Source: Pseudomonas brassicacearum (GTDB lineage Bacteria; Pseudomonadota; Gammaproteobacteria; Pseudomonadales; Pseudomonadaceae). From it: a DNA stretch of 64,000 bases. Numbering within the stretch: position 1 is the first letter of the stretch; every line of letters starts with the position of its first letter. The notes below the pieces were generated by a model that did no database searches, was not told the DNA's origin, and saw nothing but the letters and a program-made list of their open reading frames with translations. Positions 17,046 to 26,800 of the stretch are shown here, in pieces. The stretch covers positions 62,001 through 126,000 of the forward strand of contig NZ_MOBK01000003.1 of the NCBI RefSeq assembly GCF_003732265.1. The letters are read 5' to 3'. The position numbers and the translations under genes were made by a program.

Positions 17046-19022
17046 TCACGCGCCAGTTGAGGTCGGGTTTGATACAGCCATATTGCGTTTTAATAGGTCG
17101 CGCATCTGATTTGCGATCTGATTTGCTTCCTCCGGGGTCAATCCCGGCTGTCTGGCTTTCCTGATAAGTACTTCCAGGCTATCCGTGTGTTGAGCGGCCG
17201 ATAACCTAGTAATGGTGTCTAAAAACTGTTGTTCAAGGTTATCGCCTGCAATCAGCCATTCCTTTTCTGCCAGCGCTTTGAGCAATCGTCCCTGTTCGGT
17301 CCCGTGCCAGCGCGCCATTAGCTGAATTGAGTTTAGCTTAGGATTTTTTTGCACCGCCTCGATCAGGGCCACGAGCAGTTGTGCGTAGGTGTTGCTCTCA
17401 TTGGCAAAATGGTTGGCGGTTTCTACCCGGCCAGCCAGGTCCGGATGATGAATGAGGGTGCGCAGCGCGATCAGCGTGGGCGCTTCGACAGCAATCGGTG
17501 TGCGCGGGGCGCTCGGTTGATCACGATCGCCGCGTTTACCATTCTTGTCCCACGGTTTCTTGTCCCACTTCTTGCCGCCGGCGCCGGGTTTCTTCGGCGT
17601 CCACTCCTGCTGCGGCACATACATTTCTTGTGACTGCGGCTGATGGTAGTCGCCGTAGTCCGGCATGGCGTCGTAATCCATGCCGGGGTCGTAAGCCGGC
17701 GGCGCGTCCTGAGGGGCGCTTTGCACCAGTTGGCTCACCGCTTCGCCACTGAGGCCGGTAATTTCGGTCAGGCGTTGACGCATCAGGATGCGCAGGTTTG
17801 CGCCGGGGACTTTGTCGATGAGCGGCGCGGCGAGGGTGGCCATGTGGGCCTTGCCCTCCAGCGAACGCGGGTCGGACTCTTCGGTCAGCTGCTGGAAGAA
17901 ATAGTCCGCCAACGGCTGGGCGTGCTGGTTGATTCGCGCGCGGAAGGCGTCCGTGCCTTCGGAGCGGACCAGCGTATCCGGGTCTTCGCCTTCCGGCAGG
18001 AACAGAAAACGTGCGCGCCGCCCGTCTTGCAGGCAGGGCAGTGTCGCTTCCAGTGCTCGCCAGGCGGCATTGCGGCCGGCCTGGTCGCCGTCAAAACAGA
18101 ACAGCACGTTGGGAACGACGCGAAACAGTCGCTTCAAGTGCTCTTCGCTGGTGGCGGTGCCCAGCGTCGCCACGGCATTGCGCAGGCCTTGCTGGGCGAG
18201 GGCGATGACGTCCATGTAGCCTTCGACGACGATGATTTCGTCGAGGTTGCGGTTGTTCTTGCGTGCTTCATAAAGGCCGTAGAGCTCCTGGCCTTTATGG
18301 AATACCGGAGTTTCCGGTGAGTTCAGGTATTTCGGCTTGTCGTCGCCCAGTACCCGGCCGCCGAAAGCGATGATGCGCCCGCGGCTGTCGCGAATCGGGA
18401 ACATCACGCGATCGCGGAAGCGGTCATAGCGTTTGCCGGTTTCGGCGTTCTCGATCAGCAGGCCGGCATCGACCATGGCTTTTTGTTGCAGGGTGTCGCT
18501 GCTCAAGTGTTTGAACAGGTTGTCCCAGCCCGGCGGAGCAAAGCCGAGGCCGAAGTCGCGAGCGATCTCGCCGGTCAGTCCGCGACCTTTCAAGTAATCC
18601 ACAGCGGCTTTGCGCGATGGATGGCTTTTCAGTGCCTGACGGTAAAAGTCGGCGGCGGCGGTGAGCAGCGGATACAACGGCGAATCGGTCGGTTGCCGCG
18701 GTTTGTGCGGCCGGCCGCTTTCTTCGCGGGGGATTTCCATGCCGGCGGCTTTGGCCAGTTCCTCGACGGCCTGGACGAAATCCAGGTTGTCGTGGTCCAT
18801 CATGAAGCCGAGGGCGTTACCGCCAGCACCGCAACCAAAGCAGTAATAGAACTGTTTGTCTGGGCTGACGCTGAAAGACGGGGTTTTCTCTTTGTGGAAC
18901 GGGCAGCAAGCGGTGTAATTCTTGCCGGCCTTTTTCATTTGCAGGCGCGAGCTGACCACATCGACGATGTCGGTGCGGTTCAGAAGGTCGTCAATGAAGC
19001 TCTGGGGAATTAGCCCGGCCAT
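17046..19022 (-). CDS. dnaG: DnaG, DNA primase
   Basis: 658-residue primase that lays down RNA primers at the replication fork. The N-terminal CHC2 zinc ribbon is intact: C40-PF-H43 and C61-FG-C64. The TOPRIM catalytic core follows, with EIIVVEGYMDVIAL (catalytic Glu) and FCFDGDQAGRNAAWRA (Asp pair). The C-terminal DnaB-interacting helical domain is preceded by a Pro/Gly/Lys-rich linker around residues 455-500. Start at the ATG at 19022 (MAGLIPQSFIDDLLNRTDIV). The upstream spacer to rpsU is unusually long (482 bp) for this operon. Confidence 0.97.
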   Translation of the reverse strand: MAGLIPQSFIDDLLNRTDIVDVVSSRLQMKKAGKNYTACCPFHKEKTPSFSVSPDKQFYYCFGCGAGGNALGFMMDHDNLDFVQAVEELAKAAGMEIPREESGRPHKPRQPTDSPLYPLLTAAADFYRQALKSHPSRKAAVDYLKGRGLTGEIARDFGLGFAPPGWDNLFKHLSSDTLQQKAMVDAGLLIENAETGKRYDRFRDRVMFPIRDSRGRIIAFGGRVLGDDKPKYLNSPETPVFHKGQELYGLYEARKNNRNLDEIIVVEGYMDVIALAQQGLRNAVATLGTATSEEHLKRLFRVVPNVLFCFDGDQAGRNAAWRALEATLPCLQDGRRARFLFLPEGEDPDTLVRSEGTDAFRARINQHAQPLADYFFQQLTEESDPRSLEGKAHMATLAAPLIDKVPGANLRILMRQRLTEITGLSGEAVSQLVQSAPQDAPPAYDPGMDYDAMPDYGDYHQPQSQEMYVPQQEWTPKKPGAGGKKWDKKPWDKNGKRGDRDQPSAPRTPIAVEAPTLIALRTLIHHPDLAGRVETANHFANESNTYAQLLVALIEAVQKNPKLNSIQLMARWHGTEQGRLLKALAEKEWLIAGDNLEQQFLDTITRLSAAQHTDSLEVLIRKARQPGLTPEEANQIANQMRDLLKRNMAVSNPTSTGA

Positions 19023-19504
19023 GGCGTTCTCGTCATCTGCGCTGAAAGGGACCTATAACGAAGTGCGGCCGAACGCGGGTCGTTGCTTGAGGCGCGCAAA
19101 AGATGCGGCTCGACCGGTGTCGTCTGCGTAATCGCTATCGGGGAGTGTATCTGCCGAAAATCCACTGACGTTAATACCAATCAGTAATCGACTGTTTGAA
19201 AGTGTTGCGCTGAATCCGCTGCGGCCTGTCGATGGCCTCGGATAGCTCAATAAGCGGGCACGCAAGCAGGTGCCTTGGGCTGATCGTCGTGAGAGGAATC
19301 AGTGGGTGTGCTCGTCAGTAGCCTTGGAAGGCTCGTCAGAAAAGACGTGCACCGCTGGCAAAAGAGCCAGGTCTGACGCTGTGAAGCAGATTTGTCTCGG
19401 TCGCGTCTGCGGCTTCGACGGTGAAGCATCAAGCGTTTTACGCAAATGCCATTAGCCCGGCTTGGAGCCGGGCTTGGCAGAAGCTTGCTACGATCGTCTG
19501 TGTA
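19023..19504. other. 482-bp spacer between dnaG and rpsU with no recognisable gene
   Basis: No open frame here matches a family I know; two short frames on the minus strand (19053-19265 and 19247-19432) look like chance. I see one feature, the hairpin after rpsU. In P. aeruginosa I recall a YqeY-like gene in this position; nothing like YqeY (about 150 residues) can be read here. The spacer probably holds a dnaG promoter. Confidence 0.5.
19452..19476 (-). terminator. Hairpin downstream of rpsU
   Basis: AGCCCGGCT (19454-19462) and AGCCGGGCT (19466-19474) pair around a three-base loop, 30 bases after the rpsU stop. The trailing sequence on the minus strand (AATGGCATTT) is only weakly T-rich, so termination may be partial, as in the E. 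coli rpsU-dnaG spacer. Confidence 0.65.
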
Positions 19505-19720
19505 TTAGTACAGACGAACGGCGCGGCGCTGTTCGCGCTGAACTTTCTTCGCGTGACGCTTAACAGCGGCTGCTGCTTTGCGCTTACGCTCAGAAGTTGG
19601 CTTCTCGTAAAATTCGCGGCTACGAACTTCAGCCAGTACACCGGCTTTTTCGCAGGAGCGCTTGAAACGACGCAGAGCTACGTCGAAGGGTTCGTTCTCT
19701 TTTACTTTGACGGCTGGCAT
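19505..19720 (-). CDS. rpsU: RpsU, 30S ribosomal protein S21
   Basis: 71-residue, strongly basic S21: [20 protein letters not shown] at the start and RREQ-type basic tail ending AVRLY. It helps the 30S subunit bind mRNA leaders at initiation. The gene starts the rpsU-dnaG-rpoD set and is divergent from tsaD, 199 bp away, as in most gamma-proteobacteria. The start ATG is preceded by GAAGGTAGCTCTGG, giving a good ribosome binding site. Confidence 0.98.
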
Positions 19721-19919
19721 CCAGAGCTACCTTCATTCATTACCGGGGTCAACATCCTCGCGGCAAAAGAGCACTTGAAGACGTCGGTTTTTAAGGGTTG
19801 CGGATGTTAACCCCTCATCGCTTGGAATGCAAAGCCTCTGATCGAAAACCGCTGGTCGGGGCATCACGTGGCGACTATTATGCGCGCCTTCGAATTCAGC
19901 CTAAACAAGGCGCAAACCC

Positions 19920-20945
19920 ATGCTAGTACTGGGATTAGAAACCTCCTGCGACGAAACCGGTGTCGCATTATATGACAGTGAACGCGGGCTGTTGGCCGAC
20001 GCACTGTTCAGCCAGATCGACCTGCACCGTGCCTATGGTGGCGTTGTGCCGGAGCTGGCCTCGCGCGACCACGTCAAACGCATGCTGCCCTTGATTCGTC
20101 AGGTGTTGGCCGAAGCTGACTGCGTGCCGACCGAGATCGACGCCATCGCGTATACCGCGGGTCCTGGCCTGGTCGGCGCGTTGCTGGTGGGCGCATCCTG
20201 TGCTCAGGCGCTGGCCTTTGCCTGGGGCATTCCGGCCTTGGGCGTGCACCACATGGAAGGCCACTTGCTGGCGCCGATGCTGGAGACACAACCACCAGAA
20301 TTCCCGTTCGTCGCTTTGTTGGTGTCCGGCGGCCATACGCAGCTGGTTCAGGTCGACGGAATCGGCCAGTACACGCTGTTGGGTGAAACGCTGGACGACG
20401 CTGCCGGTGAGGCTTTCGACAAGACCGCGAAGATGATGGGGCTCAATTATCCGGGCGGCCCGGAAATCGCGCGCCTGGCCGAGCAAGGCGTTGCGGGACG
20501 ATTCACGTTTCCGCGTCCGATGTGCGACCGCCCGGGCCTGGCATTCAGCTTCAGCGGCTTGAAAACCTTCGCGTTGAACACCTGGCAGCAAAGCGTCAGC
20601 GCCGGGGACGACAGCGAACAAGCCCGTTGCGACATCTCTCTGGCGTTCCAGCAGGCCGTGGTGGAGACTTTGACCATCAAGTGCAAGCGAGCCCTCAAAC
20701 AAGCGGGCATGAAGCGCCTGGTCATCGCTGGGGGCGTCAGTGCCAACAAGGCACTGCGCACCTCGCTGGAAAAAATGCTCGGTGACATGAAAGGCGATGT
20801 GTTTTACGCCCGTCCGGAGTTCTGCACTGATAATGGCGCGATGATCGCGTTTGCCGGATGCCAGCGCTTGCAGGCCGGCCAGCATGAAAGCCTGGCCATC
20901 AGCGTTCAGGCACGCTGGCCGATGGAGCAATTGTCGGCGCTGTGA
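19920..20945 (+). CDS. tsaD: TsaD, tRNA N6-threonylcarbamoyladenosine transferase
   Basis: 341-residue Kae1/TsaD ATPase-fold protein that, with TsaB and TsaE, transfers threonylcarbamoyl to A37 of ANN-decoding tRNAs. The N-terminal [16 protein letters not shown] and the metal site [10 protein letters not shown] (HxxxH) are intact, and [10 protein letters not shown] near residue 275 and the C-terminal [13 protein letters not shown] are the usual signatures. Start at the ATG at 19920. It is divergent from rpsU and convergent with plsY, whose stop is 23 bp away. Confidence 0.97.
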   Translation: MLVLGLETSCDETGVALYDSERGLLADALFSQIDLHRAYGGVVPELASRDHVKRMLPLIRQVLAEADCVPTEIDAIAYTAGPGLVGALLVGASCAQALAFAWGIPALGVHHMEGHLLAPMLETQPPEFPFVALLVSGGHTQLVQVDGIGQYTLLGETLDDAAGEAFDKTAKMMGLNYPGGPEIARLAEQGVAGRFTFPRPMCDRPGLAFSFSGLKTFALNTWQQSVSAGDDSEQARCDISLAFQQAVVETLTIKCKRALKQAGMKRLVIAGGVSANKALRTSLEKMLGDMKGDVFYARPEFCTDNGAMIAFAGCQRLQAGQHESLAISVQARWPMEQLSAL

Positions 20946-20968
20946 TGAGCCGCGCGCACGTCCGGTAT

Positions 20969-21538
20969 TTAAAAATGCCGTTCGCGCCCGGCAAACAGGT
21001 CGCGTAGATTGCCGCGATGACGCCAGACAATCAGCCCGGTGAGCACGCTCATGGGCAGCAAGGCCGCCGGTTCCTGCCAGGCAAGCAATGGCAGGGTCAG
21101 CGGTGTGGCGATCAGTGCCGCGAGTGAGCTGGTGCGGGTCAGGTAGAACGTCAGCAGCCAGGCGCAGACCGCCAGCAGTGCCGCCGGCGGGTAAAGCCCC
21201 AGCAGCATGCCGGCAGCGGTGGCGACACCTTTGCCGCCGCGAAAGCGGAAGTACACTGGAAACAGGTGGCCGATGACGGCGCAGATGCCGATCCAGGCCT
21301 GTTCTTGCAGCGAAAGACCGGCAAGAGCGGCGATCAGCACCGGCAGCAAGCCTTTGCAGACATCGCCGAGCAAGGTCAGGACGGCGAGTTTTTTGCCGGC
21401 CAGGCGCAACATGTTGGTGGCACCGGCATTGCCCGAGCCACTCATTCGCGGATCGGGATTCCCGGTCAGGCGGCTGAGCAAAATGGCGAAGGACAGAGAG
21501 CCGAGCAGGTAGGCGAGGATCGCCAATAACCAAAACAT
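20969..21538 (-). CDS. plsY: PlsY, glycerol-3-phosphate acyltransferase
   Basis: 189-residue integral membrane enzyme that moves the acyl group from acyl-phosphate to glycerol-3-phosphate, the first step of phospholipid synthesis. Family motifs are visible: [14 protein letters not shown] near the N-terminus, [17 protein letters not shown], and [14 protein letters not shown] in the middle, with about five membrane segments. It is divergent from folB, the starts being 75 bp apart. Confidence 0.96.
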   Translation of the reverse strand: MFWLLAILAYLLGSLSFAILLSRLTGNPDPRMSGSGNAGATNMLRLAGKKLAVLTLLGDVCKGLLPVLIAALAGLSLQEQAWIGICAVIGHLFPVYFRFRGGKGVATAAGMLLGLYPPAALLAVCAWLLTFYLTRTSSLAALIATPLTLPLLAWQEPAALLPMSVLTGLIVWRHRGNLRDLFAGRERHF

Positions 21539-21612
21539 GCTAACTATTCCGGGCGAGGACGCCCTGATTCTAACGGCGCATTGCGCCCTTGTCGTGCAGC
21601 GGAGAAAAGTGC

Positions 21613-21969
21613 TTGGACAGAGTGTTTATCGAGGGCCTGGAAGTCGACACCGTGATTGGTGCCTACGACTGGGAGCGAGGCATCCGACAGTGCCTGCGTC
21701 TTGATCTGAGCTTCGCCTGGGACAATCGCCCAGCCGCCGCCGGTGATGACCTGACCCTGGCGCTCGATTACGCGAGCGTTTCGTCGCGCATCCAGGCGTT
21801 TGCCGAGCAGGCGCAGTATCAATTGGTCGAGACCTTCGCCGAGCGTCTGGTCGAAGTGCTGATGAGTGAATTCAAGATCACCTGGGTGCGTCTCAAGCTG
21901 ACCAAGCCTGGCGCTGTCCCGGCTGCCAAGGGCGGTGTGGGCGTGGAGATCGAGCGCGGATGTCGCTGA
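21613..21969 (+). CDS. folB: FolB, dihydroneopterin aldolase
   Basis: 118-residue dihydroneopterin aldolase/epimerase of folate synthesis. Reads [20 protein letters not shown] from a TTG start at 21613, with GGAG 8 bases upstream. A longer frame from 21589 has no family match. The Glu of the [10 protein letters not shown] segment and the C-terminal Lys ([12 protein letters not shown]) match the active site of the family. The stop overlaps the start of folK by 10 bases, so the two consecutive folate genes are translationally coupled. Confidence 0.93.
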   Translation: MDRVFIEGLEVDTVIGAYDWERGIRQCLRLDLSFAWDNRPAAAGDDLTLALDYASVSSRIQAFAEQAQYQLVETFAERLVEVLMSEFKITWVRLKLTKPGAVPAAKGGVGVEIERGCR

Positions 21970-22478
21970 CTCAGGTGTACCTCGGGCTCGGTAGTAATAT
22001 CGAGCGTGAAACCCATTTGCAGGCGGGGCTTGAGGCCTTGGCGGCGGTTTTGGTGGATATCCGCTGCTCGGCCGTGTTCGAAAGCCAGCCGGTGGGCATC
22101 AAGAGCGGGCCGTTCTTCAATTTCGTGGTGTCGGCGTACACCGATCTGCCGCTGATGGAGCTGGACCGTCGATTGAAGTTCATCGAGGCGGACAACGGTC
22201 GTTATGCGCCGGACCGCAAGGGTTTGCCACTGGACATCGACGTCCTGTTGTTTGGTGATCTGGTGGGCAATTTCGATGGCTTGATCCTGCCGCGGGCAGA
22301 GATTCTGAAGAATGCTTTTGTGTTGTGGCCTTTGTCGCTGATTGCGCCGGACCGGGTGCATCCGGGCGTAGGCAAAAGCTTTGCGACCTTGTGGGGCGAA
22401 GCGCAGATTGATCAGGTGTTGGCGCCGGTGGCTTTTGAGTGGCGCGGTGAGCAGTTGACTCCTTTGAATTTGTTGTGA
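21960..22478 (+). CDS. folK: FolK-type 6-hydroxymethyl-dihydropterin pyrophosphokinase
   Basis: 172-residue HPPK that transfers pyrophosphate from ATP to 6-hydroxymethyl-7,8-dihydropterin, the step after FolB. The N-terminus VYLGLGSNIERETHLQAGL and the metal-binding PLDIDVLLFGD (Asp-x-Asp) are present. The usual RWGPRTLDLD signature is degenerate here (DRKGLPLDIDVLL), suggesting this is the divergent second FolK seen in Pseudomonas beside folB, not the copy next to panB. It overlaps folB by 10 bases. Confidence 0.88.
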   Translation: MSLTQVYLGLGSNIERETHLQAGLEALAAVLVDIRCSAVFESQPVGIKSGPFFNFVVSAYTDLPLMELDRRLKFIEADNGRYAPDRKGLPLDIDVLLFGDLVGNFDGLILPRAEILKNAFVLWPLSLIAPDRVHPGVGKSFATLWGEAQIDQVLAPVAFEWRGEQLTPLNLL

Positions 22479-22491
22479 GGCGGACGACGCC

Positions 22492-22555
22492 ATCGCGAGC
22501 AGGCTCGCTCCTACAGGGTCTATGCAAAACCTGTGGGAGCGAGCCTGCTCGCGAA
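22492..22555. repeat. REPIN between folK and cca
   Basis: ATCGCGAGCAGGCTCGCTCCTAC and its near-perfect reverse complement GTGGGAGCGAGCCTGCTCGCGA face each other across about 18 bases. It stands between two convergent genes, a typical REPIN location. Confidence 0.85.
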
Positions 22556-22560
22556 GCTTT

Positions 22561-23790
22561 TCAGGCAGACGCTGCCTCTTTGTAGGCTTTCAGCGCTTTA
22601 AGCCGTTCACGCTTGATCGCCTCACCCAACTCCGGCCCCTTGAACCCCTTTTCCAGCAACGGCTGAACCGCCACGCTCCGCGCTGCCGTCGCCGCCCCGC
22701 GCAAATAATCCGCCTGTGGATAACTTCTCTGTTCCAGCCCTTTGCGCCCGCGCGCGTCCATCTCGCACGCTGCGATAAACTCCTCAAACCGCTGCGGCCG
22801 CCGGTAAACGTCAAAGCTTTGCAGCAAGTCCAGCAAGGTCGAAGGCTTCAGCTCCAGGGCGCGATGGCCGTGGGTGTGATATTGGCCGACCAGCAGCGCC
22901 AGTTCCTGACAGTCTTTCGGCGCCTTGAAGCGCTCGTTGACCGCTTTGATCAGCTTCAGGCCCGTGTGTTCATGAGCAATATGGCGTGGCCATTCTTCCT
23001 CGGGCGTCAGTCCTTTACCGAGGTCGTGCAGCAGGCAGGCCCAGCGTACGGTCAGCGGTTGTTTGTGCTGCGCCGATTGCTCAAGCACGCTCAGCGTGTG
23101 CACGCCCGTGTCGATTTCCGGGTGGTGAGCTTCGGGCTGTGGAACGCCAAACAGCGCGTCGACTTCGGGCATCAGTACCTTCAGTGCGCCGCACTCGCGT
23201 AGCACTTCAATGAACACCTGTGGCTGATCTTCCATCAATGCCCGGGAGATTTCTTTCCAGCTGCGTTCGGCGGTCAGGGCCTCCAGTTCGCCGGATTCGC
23301 TGAGTTCGCGCATCAACTCAAGCGTCTCGGGAGCGACGGTAAACCCGAGCGCCGCATAACGCGCAGCAAAGCGGGCAACGCGCAGGACTCGGAGTGGATC
23401 TTCGGCGAATGCGGGGGAAACATGACGGAGCAGACGCGCTTCAAGATCGCGCTGGCCATGGTAGGGGTCCGTCAGGTTCTGCTGATCGTCCTCAGCCATG
23501 GCATTGATTGTCAGGTCGCGACGAATCAGGTCTTCTTCGAGGGTGACTTCGGGGCTGGCGTGAAAAGTGAAACCGCCATAACCGCGTCCGCTTTTGCGTT
23601 CGGTGCGGGCGAGGGCGTATTCCTCGCCGCTTTTCGGATGAAGAAACACCGGAAAGTCCGCACCGACCGGGCGAAAACCCTTGGCGAGCATTTCTTCGGT
23701 GGTGGCGCCCACCACCACCCAATCGATATCGGTGACAGGTTTGCCGAGCAGTCGATCACGTACTGCGCCACCGACTTTATAAATCTGCAT
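22561..23790 (-). CDS. cca: Cca, multifunctional CCA-adding enzyme
   Basis: 409-residue class II tRNA nucleotidyltransferase that adds or repairs the 3' CCA end. The N-terminal [20 protein letters not shown] contains the GGxxRD motif and catalytic Asp pair; later come the [10 protein letters not shown] segment and the [11 protein letters not shown] helix. A C-terminal HD phosphohydrolase domain is present (LLHDLGKG near residue 255), as in the E. coli enzyme. The ribosome binding site GGAGG, 8 bases before the ATG, lies in one arm of an inverted repeat (23795-23844), so translation may be structure-limited. Confidence 0.96.
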   Translation of the reverse strand: MQIYKVGGAVRDRLLGKPVTDIDWVVVGATTEEMLAKGFRPVGADFPVFLHPKSGEEYALARTERKSGRGYGGFTFHASPEVTLEEDLIRRDLTINAMAEDDQQNLTDPYHGQRDLEARLLRHVSPAFAEDPLRVLRVARFAARYAALGFTVAPETLELMRELSESGELEALTAERSWKEISRALMEDQPQVFIEVLRECGALKVLMPEVDALFGVPQPEAHHPEIDTGVHTLSVLEQSAQHKQPLTVRWACLLHDLGKGLTPEEEWPRHIAHEHTGLKLIKAVNERFKAPKDCQELALLVGQYHTHGHRALELKPSTLLDLLQSFDVYRRPQRFEEFIAACEMDARGRKGLEQRSYPQADYLRGAATAARSVAVQPLLEKGFKGPELGEAIKRERLKALKAYKEAASA

Positions 23791-23794
23791 AAAA

Positions 23795-23844
23795 AACCTC
23801 CGTTAGCTCGACAGAATAACCGTTGCGTCGAACTTGCGGAGGTT
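23795..23844 (-). promoter_or_regulatory. Inverted repeat covering the cca ribosome binding site
   Basis: On the minus strand AACCTCCG (23837-23844) is followed 34 bases later by CGGAGGTT (23795-23802), which contains the cca Shine-Dalgarno. The inner sequences AGTTCGAC and GTCGAGCTA pair partly and would lengthen the stem. No T-tract follows immediately other than TTTTTT before the ATG, so a terminator-like role is also possible. Confidence 0.55.
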
Positions 23845-23853
23845 CAAACAGGC

Positions 23854-25416
23854 TCAAAGATGAATGACGGCCAGGTCCAGTCGGCCGTAATCCCCCTCGC
23901 TGTGCTCGCTTCTGGGCGGTACATGGTGGGTTTTCATCACCTGATCCCCCTGCAGGGTTTCCAGGTGAATATCGAAGCCCCACAACCGGTGCAGGTGTTT
24001 GAGCACCTCCTCGGTTGATTCGCCCAGCGGCTTGCGGTCGTGTTGCTGGTGACGCAGGGTCAGGGAACGATCGCCACGCCGGTCGATGCTGTAAATCTGC
24101 ACGTTGGGCTCGCGATTGCCCAGGTTGTACTGCGCTGCCAGGGTTTCACGGATGATGCGGTAGCCTTCTTCATCGTGGATCGCGGGTACGAGCAGGTCGT
24201 CCTTTTGGTCGTCATCGAGAATGCTGAACAACTTCAGGTCGCGGATCACTTTCGGTGACAGGTACTGCAGGATAAAACTCTCATCTTTGAAGCTGCTCAT
24301 GGCGAACTTGATGGTCGACAGCCAGTCGGTGCCGGCAATTTCCGGGAACCAGTGGCGATCTTCATCGGTGGGTTCCTCGCACATGCGCCGGATGTCCCGG
24401 TACATGGCAAACCCGAGGGTGTAAGGGTTGATTCCGCTGTAGTAAGGGCTGTCAAAACCGGGTTGAAACACAACGCTGGTGTGGGACGTCAGGAATTCCA
24501 TCATGAAGCCGTCGGTGACCAGGCCTTCGTCGTACAGGTCGTTCATCAACGTGTAGTGCCAGAACGTGGCCCAGCCTTCGTTCATCACCTGGGTCTGACG
24601 CTGTGGATAAAAGTACTGGGCGATCTTGCGCACGATCCGCACGATTTCCCGCTGCCACGGTTCCAATAGCGGCGCGTGTTTTTCGATGAAGTACAGGATG
24701 TTTTCCTGAGGTTCGGCGGGGAAGCGTGCATTGTCCTTGTCGCTGTACTTGTCCGCTCCTTTGGGAATGGTGCGCCACAGATCGTTGATCTGTTTCTGCA
24801 GGTGCTCTTCCCGATCCTTTTGCCGACGCCGTTCTTCTTCCGCGGAAATCGGGTAAGGGCGTTTGTAGCGGTCGACGCCGTAGTTCATCAGCGCGTGGCA
24901 GGAGTCGAGCAAGTCTTCCACAGCGTCGATGCCGTGGCGTTCCTCGCATTGCATGATGTACTGCTTGGCGAATACCAGGTAATCGATGATCGAACTGGCG
25001 TCGGTCCAGGTGCGGAACAGGTAATTGCCTTTGAAAAAGCTGTTGTGCCCGTAGCAGGCGTGCGCCACGACCAGCGCTTGCATGCAGATGGTGTTTTCTT
25101 CCATCAGGTAAGCGATGCACGGGTCGGAGTTGATCACGATCTCGTAGGCCAGCCCCATCTGCCCACGGCTGTAAGATTTTTCGGTGCTGAGGAAGTGTTT
25201 GCCGTAGGACCAATGGTGATAGCCCAACGGCATGCCGACAGACGCGTAGGCGTCCATCATCTGCTCGGCGGTGATCACTTCGATCTGGTTAGGGTAAGTA
25301 TCGAGGGCGTAACGGGCCGCCAGGCGACTGATTTCCTTGTCGTAGGCCTGGATCAGCTCGAACGTCCATTCGGAGCCGGTGGAAATGGGTTGGCGCTTCT
25401 GCTCTTTGGCGGTCAT
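23854..25416 (-). CDS. SpoVR family protein (YcgB-like)
   Basis: 520-residue SpoVR/YcgB family protein, cytoplasmic, of unknown biochemical function. The family is named after a Bacillus spore-cortex gene but is widespread in non-sporulating bacteria, where it is usually encoded with a PrkA kinase and a DUF444 protein, as here. Visible hallmarks include [10 protein letters not shown], the [10 protein letters not shown] segment with a His/Glu-rich, possibly metal-binding character, and [13 protein letters not shown]. The ATG overlaps the DUF444 stop by 4 bases, showing coupling. In E. coli and Salmonella these genes belong to the RpoS/stationary-phase response. Confidence 0.92.
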   Translation of the reverse strand: MTAKEQKRQPISTGSEWTFELIQAYDKEISRLAARYALDTYPNQIEVITAEQMMDAYASVGMPLGYHHWSYGKHFLSTEKSYSRGQMGLAYEIVINSDPCIAYLMEENTICMQALVVAHACYGHNSFFKGNYLFRTWTDASSIIDYLVFAKQYIMQCEERHGIDAVEDLLDSCHALMNYGVDRYKRPYPISAEEERRRQKDREEHLQKQINDLWRTIPKGADKYSDKDNARFPAEPQENILYFIEKHAPLLEPWQREIVRIVRKIAQYFYPQRQTQVMNEGWATFWHYTLMNDLYDEGLVTDGFMMEFLTSHTSVVFQPGFDSPYYSGINPYTLGFAMYRDIRRMCEEPTDEDRHWFPEIAGTDWLSTIKFAMSSFKDESFILQYLSPKVIRDLKLFSILDDDQKDDLLVPAIHDEEGYRIIRETLAAQYNLGNREPNVQIYSIDRRGDRSLTLRHQQHDRKPLGESTEEVLKHLHRLWGFDIHLETLQGDQVMKTHHVPPRSEHSEGDYGRLDLAVIHL

Positions 25417-26684
25417 GTCACTAACCTGCGCTGGAAGAGTTCACGGAAGACCGGGTAGATATCCCCGGCCGAGACCAGTTGCTGCTGGGCAAAAGTGTCA
25501 GAGAAGGCTTCGGCGATGCGCTCGTACTCGAACCACAGGGCCTGATGTTCGCGCGGGGTGATCTCAACGTAAGTGTAGTACTGCACGAACGGCATGATCT
25601 GGTTGATCAGAATGTCGCGGCAGATCGGTGAATCGTCGTTCCAGTTATCGCCGTCGGACGCCTGGGCGGCATAGATGTTCCATTCGTTGCTTGGATAGCG
25701 CTCGGCCATGATCTCCTGCATCAGTTTCAAGGCGCTGGAAACGATGGTGCCGCCGGTTTCGCGCGAATAGAAGAATTCTTCTTCATCCACTTCCCGGGCG
25801 CTGGTGTGGTGGCGGATGAACACGACGTCGATCTTGTCGTAGTTACGCTTGAGAAACAGGTACAGCAGGATGAAGAAGCGCTTGGCGATGTCCTTGGTCG
25901 CCTGGGTCATGGAGCCGGACACGTCCATCAGGCAGAACATTACTGCCTTGGAACTGGGGTTGGGCTGCTTGATCAGCAGGTTGTACTTGAGGTCGAACGT
26001 ATCAAGAAACGGCACGCGATGAATCCGCGCACTGAGTTTTTCGATTTCGGCTTCGATTTTCTGGATATCGCCGAAATTGTCCGGTTCTTCCTGCTTGAGT
26101 CGCAGCAGTTCCTCTTTGGCTTCACGCAGTTTTGCGCGGCTGCTGCCGGACAGGGCGATGCGCCGTGCATGGGCCGAGCGCAGGGTGCGGATGATGTTGA
26201 TGCGCGACGGGTTGCCTTCGTTGCTGATCCCCGCGCGTACCGTTTTGAAGGTGTCAGTGCCAGTCAGGTTGCGTTTGACCAGGTTCGGCAGCTCGAGGTC
26301 CTCGAACATGAATTCGAGGAATTCCTCCTGGGTAATCTGGAAGACGAATTCGTCCATCCCTTCGCCCGAGTTGCCTGCCTTGCCGGGCCCTCTGCCACCG
26401 CCGCCTCCGGGTGGGCGGGCAATGTGCTCGCCGCTGGTGAACTCCTTGTTGCCGGGGTGCACGACCGTTTGTTTGCCGCCACGGCCGTGGTGAAGCACCG
26501 GCTCGTCGATATCACGGCCGGGAATGCTGATCTGCTCGCCGTGTTCCATATCGGTAATGGAGCGCCGGCTGACCGCCTCTTCGACAGCCTTTTTGATGTG
26601 ATCACGGTAACGTCGCAGAAACCGCTGACGGTTCACCGTGCTCTTGTTCTTGCCATTGAGACGTCGGTCGATCACATAGCTCAT
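25413..26684 (-). CDS. DUF444 (YeaH/YhbH) protein
   Basis: 423-residue YeaH/YhbH family protein with a VWA-like domain; [20 protein letters not shown] carries the DxSGS metal-binding motif. The N-terminal part has the conserved basic start [20 protein letters not shown] and a Gly-rich linker near residues 90-110. Function is unresolved; genetic work in enterics links YeaH to the YeaG kinase under nitrogen starvation. The ATG at 26684 with GGAGGG 7 bases upstream is preferred to an in-frame start at 26729. It follows prkA after 116 bp containing AGCTT-type repeats. Confidence 0.92.
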   Translation of the reverse strand: MSYVIDRRLNGKNKSTVNRQRFLRRYRDHIKKAVEEAVSRRSITDMEHGEQISIPGRDIDEPVLHHGRGGKQTVVHPGNKEFTSGEHIARPPGGGGGRGPGKAGNSGEGMDEFVFQITQEEFLEFMFEDLELPNLVKRNLTGTDTFKTVRAGISNEGNPSRINIIRTLRSAHARRIALSGSSRAKLREAKEELLRLKQEEPDNFGDIQKIEAEIEKLSARIHRVPFLDTFDLKYNLLIKQPNPSSKAVMFCLMDVSGSMTQATKDIAKRFFILLYLFLKRNYDKIDVVFIRHHTSAREVDEEEFFYSRETGGTIVSSALKLMQEIMAERYPSNEWNIYAAQASDGDNWNDDSPICRDILINQIMPFVQYYTYVEITPREHQALWFEYERIAEAFSDTFAQQQLVSAGDIYPVFRELFQRRLVT

Positions 26685-26699
26685 AGGTGGCCCTCCGGG

Positions 26700-26800
26700 C
26701 AGCTTCAAGTTGAGAGCTACAAGCTGCAAGTAGAAGCTGCCCGGATATCAGGGCTTACGCGCTTTTTCTTGCCGCTTGCAGCTTATGGCTTGCCGCTGCG
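26700..26800. repeat. AAGCTGCAAG/CTTGCAGCTT repeats between prkA and the DUF444 gene
   Basis: The spacer is built from partially repeated and inverted AGCTTCAAG, AGCTGCAAG and CTTGCCGCTTGCAGCTT units. A 33-base piece at 26768-26800 resembles 43741-43773 closely, so it is a dispersed element rather than local low complexity. Confidence 0.6.

Noticed and set aside
19053..19432. Two short minus-strand frames in the dnaG-rpsU spacer as genes
   Set aside because: No family resemblance, no convincing ribosome binding site, and composition unlike Pseudomonas proteins.
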